Source: Tillandsia leiboldiana
Taxonomy: Eukaryota; Streptophyta; Magnoliopsida; Poales; Bromeliaceae
Direction of reading: 5' to 3'
DNA length: 64,000 bases
Assembly: GCA_029204045.2 (NCBI GenBank)
Contig: CM055062.1
Span: 8,675,705 to 8,739,704 of the forward strand
This document shows, one piece after another, positions 8,578 to 19,330 of the stretch. Below the pieces are notes generated by a model. It was not told the DNA's origin. It searched no databases and saw nothing but the letters and a program-made list of their open reading frames with translations. Both the position numbers and the translations under genes were made by a program. The first letter of the stretch is position 1. Each line of letters starts with the position of its first letter.

Positions 8578-11500
8578 GTGGGTCAATAGTGGGCCCAGAA
8601 ATATCGACTTTTGATCGGGGTCTGATCTGGAAAATCCGAGATCACCATTGCGATCGTCTCGTCGAAACATAGAAGTTTCATATTCATATATTTTCGATCC
8701 GACGGTCGGATCTTCCAGAAATCAGAAATCAAAAAGTAGGCCCCGCGACTTAAGTGAATAGTAACCTTTGAATTTTTAACCCCTTGTGATCATGAATGGT
8801 CGAACCACTATCTAGAATTTTAACATAGGAGTATGAGTAATGGATTCTAGCTAATTTCGACGTTCTGAGCGCAATGGCACTGTCGGATTTCGCGTTTGGC
8901 GACCCGGGTGCATCGAAGTGCGTGCCACGCGTTATATTGAGTCTAACCTTATGGAGCGACTTTTAATCCGGGCGTCGAACGAACCAAACAAATACGCTAC
9001 CTGACAAGTCTCGACGAGCCGGACGTCGTGGCGAAGTCTGTTTCGCAAAACGGCGATCGGATTGTCTCGAATTGCGTGAAAAGTGCTCCAAATGGACTAA
9101 ATAGTAATGAAAGCTTCACATTTTATGTGCCTAAGTGCTAGGGGCTTATAGGATAAGGTGTTGGGTGTAATTGTAACCTAATGAATAAGCCTCGGATGCT
9201 TGGGTTTAGTGTGAACCCAACTACAAGGTTTTCCCAAAAGAATCTTGCATTATGTGAGATGTCTCTTGGGCTACTCGTGTGGGAGTTACACGAGGTGACT
9301 CTTGAGATTTCATAACTCCCAGGAGTTACTTCTTTCATAACCAGGTGTTGGGATGGCCGAGGGGTCACCCCTCCCATTGTTGCTACCCGAGAGATAGAGA
9401 AGGAGAGAAAGAAGTGAAGTTGGACCATACCTCTTCAAGGTTGGATTGGGAGGTGTCTGAGGAGTCCCTGGTGCTTGAAGGACCCTGCTGGAAGCTAGCC
9501 GAGGCTGCGCGAGGTGGGAGGTGCAAGAAACCGGCTTCCTCCTTCTTCCCCGAGCTCGGCCAAGGTGAGGGTTTCAAACTATTGCATGTTAGCCCCCTAG
9601 GCCACCTGAAGTCTACTCCTTAGGTCCTTAGCTTCCTCCATGCAGAGCCCCGAGCCCCCCATGCACCACGGTTGGCCGGCGGCCACAATGGGTCGCCGGA
9701 AACCTAGTTTTCCTCCGCCTCGAGGGAACTCAGCACCCCTTGCACCAAAACGGCCCAAAATTTAGGTGCTTGGACTGTAGGAGGAGAGGACCAACTCCAC
9801 CAAATTTGGTGGAGTATGGTTGAACCAATTAATGGCAGTTTTATGCCCTAGTTCGGGCTTTTTGTTGCACTCGGCCGAGCTTGTTGCTCCGGCGCCGGCG
9901 GGCCTCTCCGACGCCGGCTACCTGCCCAGAATCCTTTTTGGGACCAAGAGGATCCCAACCATGCTGTTGCATGGCTCCCATGCAAGCCGAGGAAGGCGCG
10001 GCCGAGTTGGGTTCGAATTTGCACCAAGTTGCGGCCGCCGGCGCTCAGGCCATCTCCGGCCGGGGAGAGTTGGTCGGGAATCTTGCTGGGACCACAAGGA
10101 GTCTATCCATGCAAGTTAGAGAGCTTCATAATGCTTCTATCAAAATCCGCCATTAACGGGGTGAAGCTCCAAACCGAGCTTTGCTCCCCGCCGCCGCCGC
10201 CGCACCCCGGGGCCAGCCACATGCATGGGAAGTCTCAGTGAGGTAAATAGCACCTGCTTGTGCTTTTATTTTGATCCCAGAACCTCCTGTTGAATGATCA
10301 CGATTTTCAAGAAAAGGAGCTCCATCTTCTTCGCGGGCTTGGCCAACTCTTGGTGCAGACCTGCACCTAGGTTAATGTAAAATGCTCCAAATACTCTTTA
10401 GAGTGGTTTGGTCCATCTTGGTTAGGCCCAGGTGCAGAAACCACAGAGAACCCAATTCGGATTGTGCTTGTGATTGTGTGTGTGAGTCATGCCCACCAAG
10501 TGTTTGTATAAATGCATGAATGAAGAAATAATGGGAATTTGATAAAACTGTAAATATGAAACTTGCTTCTAATGATCCCATGAGCTTGATGCTCACCTCA
10601 GATCAAAAGGATTCTGTGTGGAATAAAAGTTGGAGCAAGATGAACTTGTATGTTTGCATGATAATGGATCTTCTTGATCCAACAGATCTGGGCTGCAATT
10701 AGGGTGAGCCCTGTGATCCTTGCAATATTTAAAGACCTTTTCATATACAAAGTTTGCTGGTTTGAAGTTTAAATTAAAAGATATAGTAGAATCAACATAA
10801 AACAATAATGTTGGAACAAAACCTTATTCTAGGCTGTTAGCGAAGCCGCGACAGTGCATTCCTGGCTATTTTGGGGTCACTGAACGCGATGCTCGCGTTA
10901 GAAACAGTGTTTGAAGTCTCGGAGAAACAAAAATTCATTTTGGGCTATGTTAGAGAGAGTTTTTATGACCCGAAGTTTTCCTCGGGCACCGTGCTGCTGC
11001 AAATTGGTGAGCACGGTGTTCAGCAAGACATAAGTAACCTGCTGGAAGTGACGGAATGTTAAAATGATTTTCCAGTTGAAAGAACGAGCGAAAACAGTGC
11101 TCAAAAGGCACTAAAGTGTAATTTTTGGAAACTTTAGGGGTTTTAATGCAAAATAGACAATGTGTACTGGTTAGTAAAATGTTTAAATGATTCCTAAGCT
11201 TTTCGTTGGGAATCCATCGGCTTTCGTTGAGCGGAAATCGGATGACAGTCCGAGAATCGGCAAAATCGTCGATTTCACGGTATCTGGGTTACAATTAAAA
11301 TAACTAAGAGGGTTTCAAATTGATCTGGGTTTAGGTTAGAGTTAGCGGGACTGAATTGATCCCTGATTGGTGATTTTTGATCCAGGTTGATTCAGTTTGC
11401 ACCTGGAGTTGAGCATTTAGAGGATTACAGATTAATTGCCTGCGCATTGACAGGTGGGTTATCTTCGGTCCGGGTTTTATCAGTTCGGCCCTCTGGGGTG

Positions 11501-11756
11501 CGATACTGGTTGGACCCCTGTTGTTGATAGTTTAACTTGATTACTTTGAGCCTGCCTTTCTTTGATTATATTATATCTGCTATCTGCCTGATCTATGCCT
11601 GTTATCTGTTCTATTTTGCCTTACATGATTGTCCATAGCACCTCTAGCATTTATACTTTTACTCGGACATTTTCATGGTCGATTAGTGAGCCTGTTTGTT
11701 CTGTTGATCAAATGATACATCTCTGAGCACATAGATTTATTTAACTGAGGTTTTAA

Positions 11757-11908
11757 CCCGAGCTTCGTAGGATCGCCGGAGTCTGTTCTTGTTTGATAGG
11801 ACAAAGGCACTGCTCTGCGAGGTTTGGACTTAAATCCAAGCTTCGTAGTGTCGCCTGAGTCTGTTCTTGTTTGATAGGACAAGGGCAATGCTCTTCGAGG
11901 TTTGGACT
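11757..11908 (+). repeat. Two-copy tandem repeat (~71 bp) inside D1
   Basis: AGCTTCGTAG...TCTGTTCTTGTTTGATAGG...GAGGTTTGGACTT occurs twice in tandem with a few differences. It is not obvious in D2. Confidence 0.6.
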
Positions 11909-12910
11909 TTTCAAAACAGTTTTCTTAAAATATGTGTTTAAGTTTTGTATCATTTGGTTGGTTTGTGTGGTTGAGTTGAGTTTATCTGTGAGCTTCTGTT
12001 GAGAGAGATTTGCCTTGATCTTGCATATGAGTTGACATTTATTGCTGAGTGTTCCTGCATGAGTGTTGAGATTCAGTTGGTTTTTGCCCTTGCATCCCAG
12101 TGGGGATTTCCCGGCTTGTTGCCGATTACCCGGTCAGTGGACCGTGAGCTTGAGCATTTGCATATGATTCGCCCGCACCGTTGTACTTCACGAATATCAG
12201 CGGATTTGCTACCCGTAGCGATGTTCTTTACCGGTAAAGTGGTTAGCTGAGGCAACCCGTGACCCTAGTTTGGGGAATGTCAACCAGGTGGTGCCAAGAG
12301 GGCAGCCTCACCTGAGGTCTTGTGAAGGCCAATATGGTAGCTTGTGATTGGGTCTTTGCGTTTTCATCTATTTGATGCATGAGTTGTTAAGTTGCTTTAT
12401 ATGATTCTATGTGATGCCTCTGATTATAGTTCCATTGTTATCTTGCTGATTGTCCTAACTCCTTGATGTGTTGATTATCCTGATACATGTTTTAATTCTG
12501 CTAAAATTATCTCCTATGCTTGTCCCTAGTTCATGAGTTGTACTTTCTTTACAGCACCAGTTATATATCTGCTTTACCCTAACCCCTGATCTATTACTAT
12601 CCTCTAGCATTGTATACCAGTAGGTACGATCTGCTATTTCTCGGCTCGTCGTGCCCACTGGGATACACTCCGGTGTGTCTCACACCCTCGGGTGACTGTT
12701 TTTCAGGTCGAGCGGGTGTTGAGATGTCGGGACGAGTTGGTGAGATCACGAGATAGAGCTTGACCCTGGACAGCCGATAAGAACAAGTATTTAATTATTT
12801 GTTGTATCAAATGTAATGCAATGTAATTGAGAAGTTATTGATATTGTAATATAATCTTGCTTAGTAGATGTACGTAGTTAGTACTCTGGTTGTATGCCAA
12901 GTGAGCCGTG

Positions 12911-12963
12911 CATATATAGAAAAGGGCTCAATCCCCAGTGGGATTGGGACTCTTCTATATATG
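12911..12963 (+). other. U5 stem-loop of D1
   Basis: CATATATAGAA (12911-12921) pairs perfectly over 11 bp with TTCTATATATG (12953-12963). The same stem-loop, with a different stem sequence, is found in F, D2 and K just upstream of the GCGTGACA end. Confidence 0.65.
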
Positions 12964-13058
12964 TGGCGGTCTGTTGCGCCCTGGCTGGTTTTAAACTCTG
13001 ATTTAAAAAAAAAAAAAAAAAAAATTTAGACGCTGGTTTTTAAACTCGGGGCGTGACA

Positions 13059-13713
13059 ATTTTCTTTGGAATTTTTAACTCTCCTTAAATTTTTGTAATT
13101 TTGGCTTTGTTTGTGACAAAAAGGGGGAGAGAGTTTAGAGAGAACTTGAACAATGATTGAACAATGATGATGTGAATATGTGAACATCAAGGTAAGTATC
13201 ACTTCAACTTTAAGTATCACTTCAACTTTGACTTTGGTGAAAGGTATGTATCACAACTTTGGTTTTTATCTTTTGATTGGTTGCATGTCTCCACTAACTA
13301 TTCGACTAACTATTTGGACATGTATTATTACTAACAAGTTGTTTGATTACTAACAAAGCAAAGTTATGACATTTGGAATTTTATTGTTTAGAAGATATGT
13401 CAATGCTTGATTGTGATCTTATGACATATCTGAATTATTCAATGTCATGGTGAGCATAAACTCTATCTCTGTTAGGTTTTGAATGCTAAATATTTTTGAG
13501 GTATCTAACGATCTCTTTTTGTCAAGAATGATTTCTTTGTGCAGAGAGTACAGATGTCTAAGTCTAGAGTCTGTTTTAGGAGTTTATCTCATGTTTTTAA
13601 ATTTTCGGATCTCTATTGTAAATTTTTGTTGTATGGTGATAGCAACAAAAATATCTTTTTGAATTTTCTTTAGTGGATCTGTGTTTTGTCACGAAACCGC
13701 CAAAGGGGGAGAT
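13059..13713 (+). other. 3' non-coding end of element B with purine tracts
   Basis: Resumes B after D1. A purine tract GACAAAAAGGGGGAGAGAG lies at 13115-13133. The LTR-adjacent tract AAAGGGGGAGAT is at 13702-13713. Sequence between is AT-rich and non-coding. Confidence 0.7.
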
Positions 13714-13940
13714 TGTTACGGAATTTGAGTTGGCGTAGTTTCGTGAATGTTTCAAGTCTTGAAGATTGAAGGTGAAGAAAGTTGGATCATTTAACTCAAT
13801 CTCAAGAAAGAAGAATTCAAAAGGATCAGGTATGTTTAACTAAAGATTTTGTGTGATCCGAATACTTCTTGTAGTGTAGAAACACTTGGAAGAATCTTTC
13901 ATTGCATAAAAATCAAAAACTGGACTTGGGACATGCTCAG

Positions 13941-14223
13941 GATCCGGATCAGGTTGTTCGATCCGGATCCCGAAGGTGGTTCGTTCATACACCAGTTCAA
14001 TCCGGATCGTAGCCTCTCTTGATCCGGATCCCGAACATTGAGTTTACCATTTTCCTTGAGCGATCCGGATCAGGCTTCGCAATCCGGATCCCGAACGTTG
14101 ATGTTTGGTGAACTGTATGAACGATCCGGATCAAGAACTTCGATCCGGATCCCGAACCTTCGTTTTTCTGGAACTACCTGACTCGTTACGACGATCCGGA
14201 TCACAGCTAATCCGATCCGGATC
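13941..14223 (+). promoter_or_regulatory. ATCCGGATC palindrome array in U3 of LTR B
   Basis: Ten copies, most spaced 20-35 bp, alternating between variants followed by CCGAAC and variants followed by other bases. The array ends 66 bp before the TATA box, as in LTR A. Confidence 0.8.
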
Positions 14224-14581
14224 GCCGTCCGTAAAATTTCCAGAAATGGTAGGTTTTTTATTCTTATCTCCTTCCTAGGGTTTCTAACCTATAAATAGAC
14301 CCTATGACTCTTTTTCAAGGGAAAGCCGATAATCTATATAGCCGTCATTTTCATATATTATTTTATACGGCTCTAGATCCACATATAGAGAAGAAAGGAA
14401 ATCATTAGAGAATACTCTATGTTTCTTCATCTATATTGATTAGTTTGATTCTAGGTTTTCATACTCACATCTTGAGTTGAATCAAACTAATGAATACTTA
14501 GATGGTATTTCCGATCTATCTTTGATCTAAGTATTCGGCGGATCATCACCACCAAAAACAACGATTTACCCCAAAAATCGG

Positions 14582-14760
14582 CGCGTGGATTCGCGTGTCC
14601 TTGTGGATTCAAGGTTCAACCGCTCTCTTGGATTCGGAGCGAGGCACGTTCGTGGATTCGAAGGGTGCTATTGGGTGAAGACCGTGGACTCGGTCGGACG
14701 TCGTGGATTCGACGTTGGACGCCGTGGATTCGGCGTTGGGCGCAGATCGTGGATTCGAGA
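14582..14760 (+). repeat. Array of TGGATT-loop hairpins, LTR B
   Basis: Up to eight stem-loops. Clear ones have stems CGCG/CGCG (14582-14595), CCTTG/CAAGG (14599-14614), CGCTCT/GGAGCG with a larger loop (14621-14641), GACCG/CGGTC with loop TGGACT (14680-14695), ACGTCG/CGACGT (14698-14715) and ACGCCG/CGGCGT (14719-14736). The one at 14645-14670 has an internal loop and the last (about 14752) is weak. Most of these stems are not those of LTRs A and C, but the loop is. Confidence 0.8.
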
Positions 14761-15065
14761 AGCGTCGCGGAGCGAGCGGAGAAGATCCTCTAGGAGCGTA
14801 TGGAAAAGGTTGAGTCGTAAGTGTGTACGGTAAATCACCTTGTACGTGTTTTAATTCTAGTGGATTTCTGCCGTGTTATCGGTCCCGTGGTTTTTTTTAC
14901 TCCGGTGATGGAGTTTTCCACGTAAAAATCTTGCGAGTTATTTTTATTTCCGCATTGGGTTTTTATCGCAACGATTTTTGAGTGTTTATACGTTTACACC
15001 TATTCACCCCCCTCTAGGTGTTTTTTTCCCCTATTTAGATCCTTATTACATATAACCCAACAACA

Positions 15066-15329
15066 GTGAGTGCACCACCTCGTCAAGAATCTCCTGAACC
15101 AGATGAGGTCGTAACTCTTCAAACCTTGCATCGGGATGTTCGTTCATTAAAGCAAAGGATGGAGCAAAGGATGGAGCAAGGCTTCAAGAAACTTGAGGAT
15201 AGTTTAAAGAAAATCTTCGATATCCTTGGGTGCAAACATGATGATGTGGTCACTGGAGCAACTGCACCGAGTACATCGCATGGACCAACATCACATGATG
15301 ATGATGATGATTCAAATGAGGATGAGTGA
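15066..15329 (+). pseudogene. C-terminal end of the envelope-like ORF (element C)
   Basis: The 87 codons to the stop at 15329 encode a Pro/Glu-rich linker, a coiled coil (about residues 18-55, with LKQRMEQRMEQGFKKLEDSL) and an acidic tail, matching the layout of the end of the element B ORF (8150-8386). The upstream domain was displaced by the insertion of B. The visible ATG is probably an internal codon. Confidence 0.65.
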
Positions 15330-15892
15330 TTTCTTTTCCTTCTTGTTTTTGGTTTTCATTTTCTTTTCACTCTGTGATGAACAAGAACTCTTATGGGCAT
15401 GTAACTAAGAACTTATCCTTCTAGTATGTTTCTTTTTGTCTACTTAACTGTTTGACAATTTGTGACAAAAAGGGGGAGAACAGAAATGAGATGGACGTAT
15501 CATAAAAAGGGGAGAACAGAGATGCTCAAGATAGGGGGAGATAAAGAAAAGACTGAGAACAAGAGCCACAAAACAAAAGAGCCGGAAAAACAAAAGAACC
15601 AAAAGGAAGACGAATCAAATGCAGGATTTTAATTTCTAACGACTAATGTTTGATTTTGTTTGGAGTTTTGTTTTGTATGAATTACATCACTTTAAGACTC
15701 CAAGTCCTAAGTCATAGAGTATGTTCTAGGACTGTTTGGTTCAAATGTAATTTGTATTTATTGGATCTTTCACGCAAAGAAAATCAATGTTTTGGTGATA
15801 ACATTGAGTTTCAATTTTTTGGTTTAAGATGAGTGACTTGAGCGGTTTTATGTATTTTTGGGTTTTGTCACGAAATTGCCAAAGGGGGAGAT
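15330..15892 (+). promoter_or_regulatory. 3' non-coding end of element C with purine tracts
   Basis: Purine tracts at about 15465-15484, 15507-15518 and 15532-15545, and the LTR-adjacent tract at 15881-15892. The segment 15627-15892 is nearly identical to 3367-3638 of element A, tying A and C to one subfamily. Confidence 0.7.
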
Positions 15893-16197
15893 TGTTACGC
15901 CTTTTTGTGTTGGCATATTTCGTAAGTTGAGTCGGAGTCTTAAAGGGATCAAATTGTCAAATCAGCTTTCGAATACTCTTTGAAGATTCAACATGAGCTC
16001 AAGATAACACTCATGTATGGTTAATTAAACCATGGTGATTTAAGTTCATTTATTATCATTGGAATCTGGAAATAATTGAAACCCGGTTTAGACTTGGTTT
16101 TAGAAACTTGGTTTTAACTTACAACCTTTCTTAAGTTTGGATTCCGGTACTAGGTTTGATTTGGATAAAACTTATCTTGGAAAATTCAGTTTTTACA

Positions 16198-16355
16198 TTG
16201 CGTACCGGAACCACACTTTGAGTTCCTCAAACCCGACACAGAATTTTCTGTAAATTGCATTGCGTACCGGAACACAGACTCGCGTACCGGAACACAATAG
16301 AAAAATCTGTGTTTGCACCATTGCGTACCGGAAACACGTTATTTGGTACCGGTAC
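16198..16355 (+). promoter_or_regulatory. TACCGG array in U3 of LTR C
   Basis: Four GCGTACCGGA copies and one GTACCGGTAC palindrome stand where LTRs A and B have GATCCGGATC. The CCGG core is kept and the flanks are replaced symmetrically. Confidence 0.7.
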
Positions 16356-16656
16356 AAAATGCCCTATCGGGATAAATTTACTAAACCGACTGTTATCTTT
16401 TTCCAAGGGTTATAAATAGATACTTAGGGTTTCTCGATACTTACCGATCAATTCAGAAACACTCGAGAGCAACCCTAGAGGCTGGTTTTTATCGTTCTTC
16501 TCTTTCGCCTCTTTTAGGTCAATTCGACGGTTCTTTCAAGAACATATCTTTTGTCGAATTGATCTAATCTTTGCTTAGAGATTTCTTCTACGGTTCCTCA
16601 ATGAGAATCTAAGCAAAGGATCACCATCGAAGCCAATATTCTTACCGGCTGAGTTT

Positions 16657-16760
16657 GCGTCGTGGATTCGACGTGGCATCATGGATTCGGTGTGCTAAAG
16701 GCGTTTCGTGGATTCGAAACGTGTGCTCGTGGATTCGAGTGGCGTTCGTGGATTCGAACG
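16657..16760 (+). repeat. Array of TGGATT-loop hairpins, LTR C
   Basis: Same five hairpins as LTR A. The second has an altered closing base (ATGGATT) and the third is CGTTTCG/CGAAACG, fully paired. Confidence 0.75.
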
Positions 16761-17071
16761 TGTGCAGTGGACGTGCAATCGGTGAGCGCAAGGTCCGAAG
16801 AAGTTGAAGGAGGGGTTTGAGTCCGTGGAGTCGGTAATCACCTTGTTACTCTTCTTTTCTTAGTGGATTGTTATTGCGTGTTGGTCCCGTGGTTTTTCTC
16901 CTGGATTGGAGTTTCCACGTATATCTCGGTGTGCTATTTTTATTTTCCGCATTGATTTTTATTTTGCACTGAGATTGGTTTTATAAGTATTACACCTATT
17001 CACCCCCCCCTCTAGTTGTTTGATAGTACCTATTTAGATCCTTGTGGATCCTTAATATATAAAAACCAACA

Positions 17072-17708
17072 GTGGATTCATGAGGGGGAGTTTTGGATGC
17101 TCTGGTTTATCGGTTTGCTTTTCTTTCAGTACTTATAGCATCTTATATGTTTTACATCTACCTCTTATTCTTTGGTCACTGACTTCCCACACTGTGACAG
17201 GTTCGGTCAGGGGTGGGATCCGGGACGACAGTGAGGCCGCGACTCGAGGATTTTAGCACGATTAGGGGCTGGTGACTTTTCTTTTACTTACGTTCTGATT
17301 ATTTCGGTTAGTTAGCTTATGTGCGTGTGATACATTATTGTGGATGTTGGGTTTGAACTGTGTTTTATCATGGATGAACGTTTCCCCTATTAGTTGTTGT
17401 TTCGGCGACTCTTTTCAAATCAAGTAAAAAGATTGCGAAAATATTTAATAAAATTTAGGTGTCGTGTGGGCATCATTTTACAACCCGTAGATTTATCCTT
17501 TCAAAATGTAGGTGGCCGGCTTGGTTATTGCGCATGATAATATTTTTCCCTCAACTTAACTTCTTAGCTAGTGTGGTTAAAGTAAGATTTATGCTTGCGA
17601 CGTCGTGCATATACAAAGGAGACTCCGCCCGTTTGCGATGTGAATTTGTATGTGTGGCGGATCTGCGCACGTGCCCGGCCGCTTATTTTAAACCCCCGGG
17701 GCGTGACA
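17072..17708 (+). repeat. Tekay-type LTR F, 3' part
   Basis: It resembles the end of the K 5' LTR: TCACTGACTTCCCAC then GTGACAGG (17195-17212; compare 56288-56315), the U5 stem-loop, GGCGGATCTGCGCACGTGCC and the GGGGCGTGACA end at 17708. The 5' part is on the far side of element C, outside the window. No primer site follows, so it is a solo or 3' LTR. Confidence 0.7.
17606..17656 (+). other. U5 stem-loop of F
   Basis: TGCATATACAAA pairs with TTTGTATGTGTG over 12 bp including three wobbles (17606-17617 with 17645-17656). Homologous to the stem-loops in D1, D2 and K. Confidence 0.6.
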
Positions 17709-17830
17709 GTCTCACATGATAGGTTCACAGTTATTTTAATTCAAACATGACTGTCAATGGGGTGATCAATTTTTAGATTTAATATAGGGATTTCTCTCTT
17801 TAATAATCTTAGTGAGCTAGTCGAAAAAGA
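17709..17830. other. Unassigned spacer
   Basis: AT-rich sequence between LTR F and the minus-strand LTR-like block. Nothing recognised. Confidence 0.4.
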
Positions 17831-19330
17831 GGGATGCAACAACCACCCACCAGGTACGCGCAACTCCCCAAACTGTAAAAGAACTCCTAGCTGTCCAGAA
17901 ACTGTCCCCGAAACCCTAGAATCTACGGATCACTGCAAAATATTCGAACTCGGCATTAATGGGCTTTCCCCCGAAACAACATTTGCTATTTTTGCAAAAC
18001 ATCACAGAAAAGGAGATTTTTCACCTATGCGCAGCCCTCAGAAAAATCCAGAAAAATTACGACTGCGATCCTTGCGACAAGTAGATCCAAAACGAGTATT
18101 TATATGCCCTGTTCCGATGCTCGTAGGCCAAGATAGAAAATAAACAAGTCCATGCTGTCCAGAAAATGGGGTCAAATGATGCCTCGGGAACCGTGCCAAA
18201 AACCCAAAACGGAGCGAAGGATCAACACGAAAATCAAAGGCCTACCTCTTAGGAACACGCTGCCGCAAAAATCGTCCAAAAATTCCTCCTGGTTGGCGCA
18301 GGGGATTTTTTCGACTGAATAGCGACGAAAACGGGCCGCGAAAGGGAAATGTCGAAGCGCGCCGCGTCGCAGAGATCTCGATGCCGAAAAATCCTAAAAT
18401 CCTGAAACTTCCCGGAGAGATGGAGGACAGAGAGAGGAACAACTTTCCTTCAGGCCACACCCTCTCTTTCTCTCTCTAAAACTCGAAAAAGGCAGAAAAA
18501 ATGAAGGGGAGGTGGGCTATTTATAGCCCACCAGGATTCGGGCGCAAGGCCCAAATCCGGGCGCCCGAATCCCCCATGGGCCGCCATTCATCAGCGCCCG
18601 AAACAACCTGGGAGCGACACGTGTCCCAAAACACGAAACAGGCGTGCAAGTCCTCCCGGAAAGCGCCACGTGTCCCCGCCGCCCTCGTGTTCCGCGTGCC
18701 ACACGCACGTGGGAGACTTGCGCCCACCAATAGGAACGTGCCACGTGTCCCCCACGCGGTTCACGTGGTCCACGCGTCCGGTCTACGCGCCGGGTCTTCC
18801 GGAAACTGTCGGCCAATAGATTGCGGCCACGCCCAGCTGACAAAGTCCAACCAATCAGAAGCTGCTACGTGGCAAGTCCAATAATCCATGCTCCCAGTGC
18901 ACGCGCCTGCCTGTGGACTCGCCGCCCGCGCGCCGCGCCTACCCGCGCTACCCGCGCCTGCCCGCGGCAGTGTTCCACCACGTTCCGCCTCGCGCCGCCG
19001 CTTGCCCGCCGCCGCCGGCGATGCTCCAGCCGCCGGAATAGTAACTCCGGCAGTTGAACAGTACTTTTTTGGTGCCGAAGTCCGAAAAGTGCAAGTAAAT
19101 AGCGAATTTTCATCGTTTTCGCGCGCCGAGTCCAAATCCGCTGTCCGTTTCGACAAATTCCCATCCTAAATTTTGCCGGAAGCCCCGGAAAAAGCCAACT
19201 TGATTCGATTTTCGCGCCGGGTCCATTCCTGAGGTCTGATTTTGACACTACTATCCCCATTACGCCGTGTGAGCCTCCTGTAGCCGCTGCTAAAGCTGCA
19301 AAAGCCTCTACGGAAGTCCGGATCATCACA
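17830..19330 (-). repeat. LTR-like block L on the minus strand with TATA box
   Basis: On the minus strand the block begins TGTGATGATCCGGACT (19330 down), like the K LTR start TGTGATAACCGCGG. It is GC-rich with long spurious ORFs on both strands. It has a TATA box within a near-palindrome (GGTGGGCTAT at 18522-18531, ATAGCCCACC at 18534-18543), followed on the minus strand by a GA/CT-rich leader. This fits the 5' part of a Tekay-type LTR. No internal region was found next to it. Confidence 0.5.

Larger units (their letters stand above)
8575..13058 (+). mobile_element. Tekay-type LTR D1 (probable solo LTR, ~4.5 kb)
   Basis: It is colinear with D2 (45661-50151): shared blocks include the CAAATACGCTACCTGA region (8991 and 46143), the AAGCTTTT-CGTTG region (11200 and 48190), the CCAGTAGGTAC region (12619 and 49712) and a poly-A run followed by the GGCGTGACA end. 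It has no primer site, gag or pol. The 3' end (GCGTGACA, 13058) is clear. The 5' end is uncertain: ATTTT occurs at 8555-8559 and at 13059-13063, but homology suggests element B sequence continues to about 8575. No ORF in it resembles a protein. Confidence 0.7.
5035..15062 (+). mobile_element. Sirevirus-like Copia retrotransposon B (3' half)
   Basis: Starts within RNase H where element A is inserted. It continues through a post-pol region, an internal palindrome array, a full envelope-like ORF, purine tracts and a 3' LTR (13714-15062). The Tekay-type LTR D1 interrupts it between about 8575 and 13058. Its 5' half is left of the window. The 3' LTR is followed by the coiled-coil end of the envelope-like ORF of element C, so B is nested in C. 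Confidence 0.83.
13714..15062 (+). repeat. 3' LTR of element B (1349 bp)
   Basis: TGTTACGG...CCCAACA. It contains ten (G/A)ATCCGGATC palindromes (13941-14223), a TATA box CTATAAATAG (14289-14298), a TGGATT-loop hairpin array (14582-14760) and a CTATTCACCCCCCTCTAG motif near the end. It is followed by the interior of element C rather than by a primer site. Confidence 0.88.
15063..17071 (+). mobile_element. Sirevirus-like Copia retrotransposon C (3' end)
   Basis: Remnant right of the B insertion: the end of an envelope-like ORF, repeated purine tracts and a 3' LTR. It is followed directly by Tekay LTR sequence (F), so C is nested in F. Confidence 0.8.
15893..17071 (+). repeat. 3' LTR of element C (1179 bp)
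   Basis: TGTTACGCC...CCAACA. Its U3 lacks GATCCGGATC and instead has GCGTACCGGAAC-type repeats (about 16198-16355), including the perfect palindrome GTACCGGTAC (16346-16355). TATAAATAG is at 16411. The TGGATT-loop hairpin array (16657-16760) is nearly the same as in LTR A; its third hairpin is perfectly paired here where LTR A has a G-T pair. Confidence 0.88.

Noticed and set aside
9138..10241. Several ORFs of 60-100 codons in D1
   Set aside because: Overlapping on both strands, not conserved as frames in the homologous D2, no domain.
8555..13063. ATTTT as the target duplication of D1
   Set aside because: The five-base match is in AT-rich sequence, and homology to elements A and C indicates B sequence may extend about 15-20 bases further, so it is not firm.
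18501..19329. Long ORFs on both strands (up to 154 codons)
   Set aside because: High-GC LTR-like sequence with overlapping ORFs on both strands and no recognisable domain.
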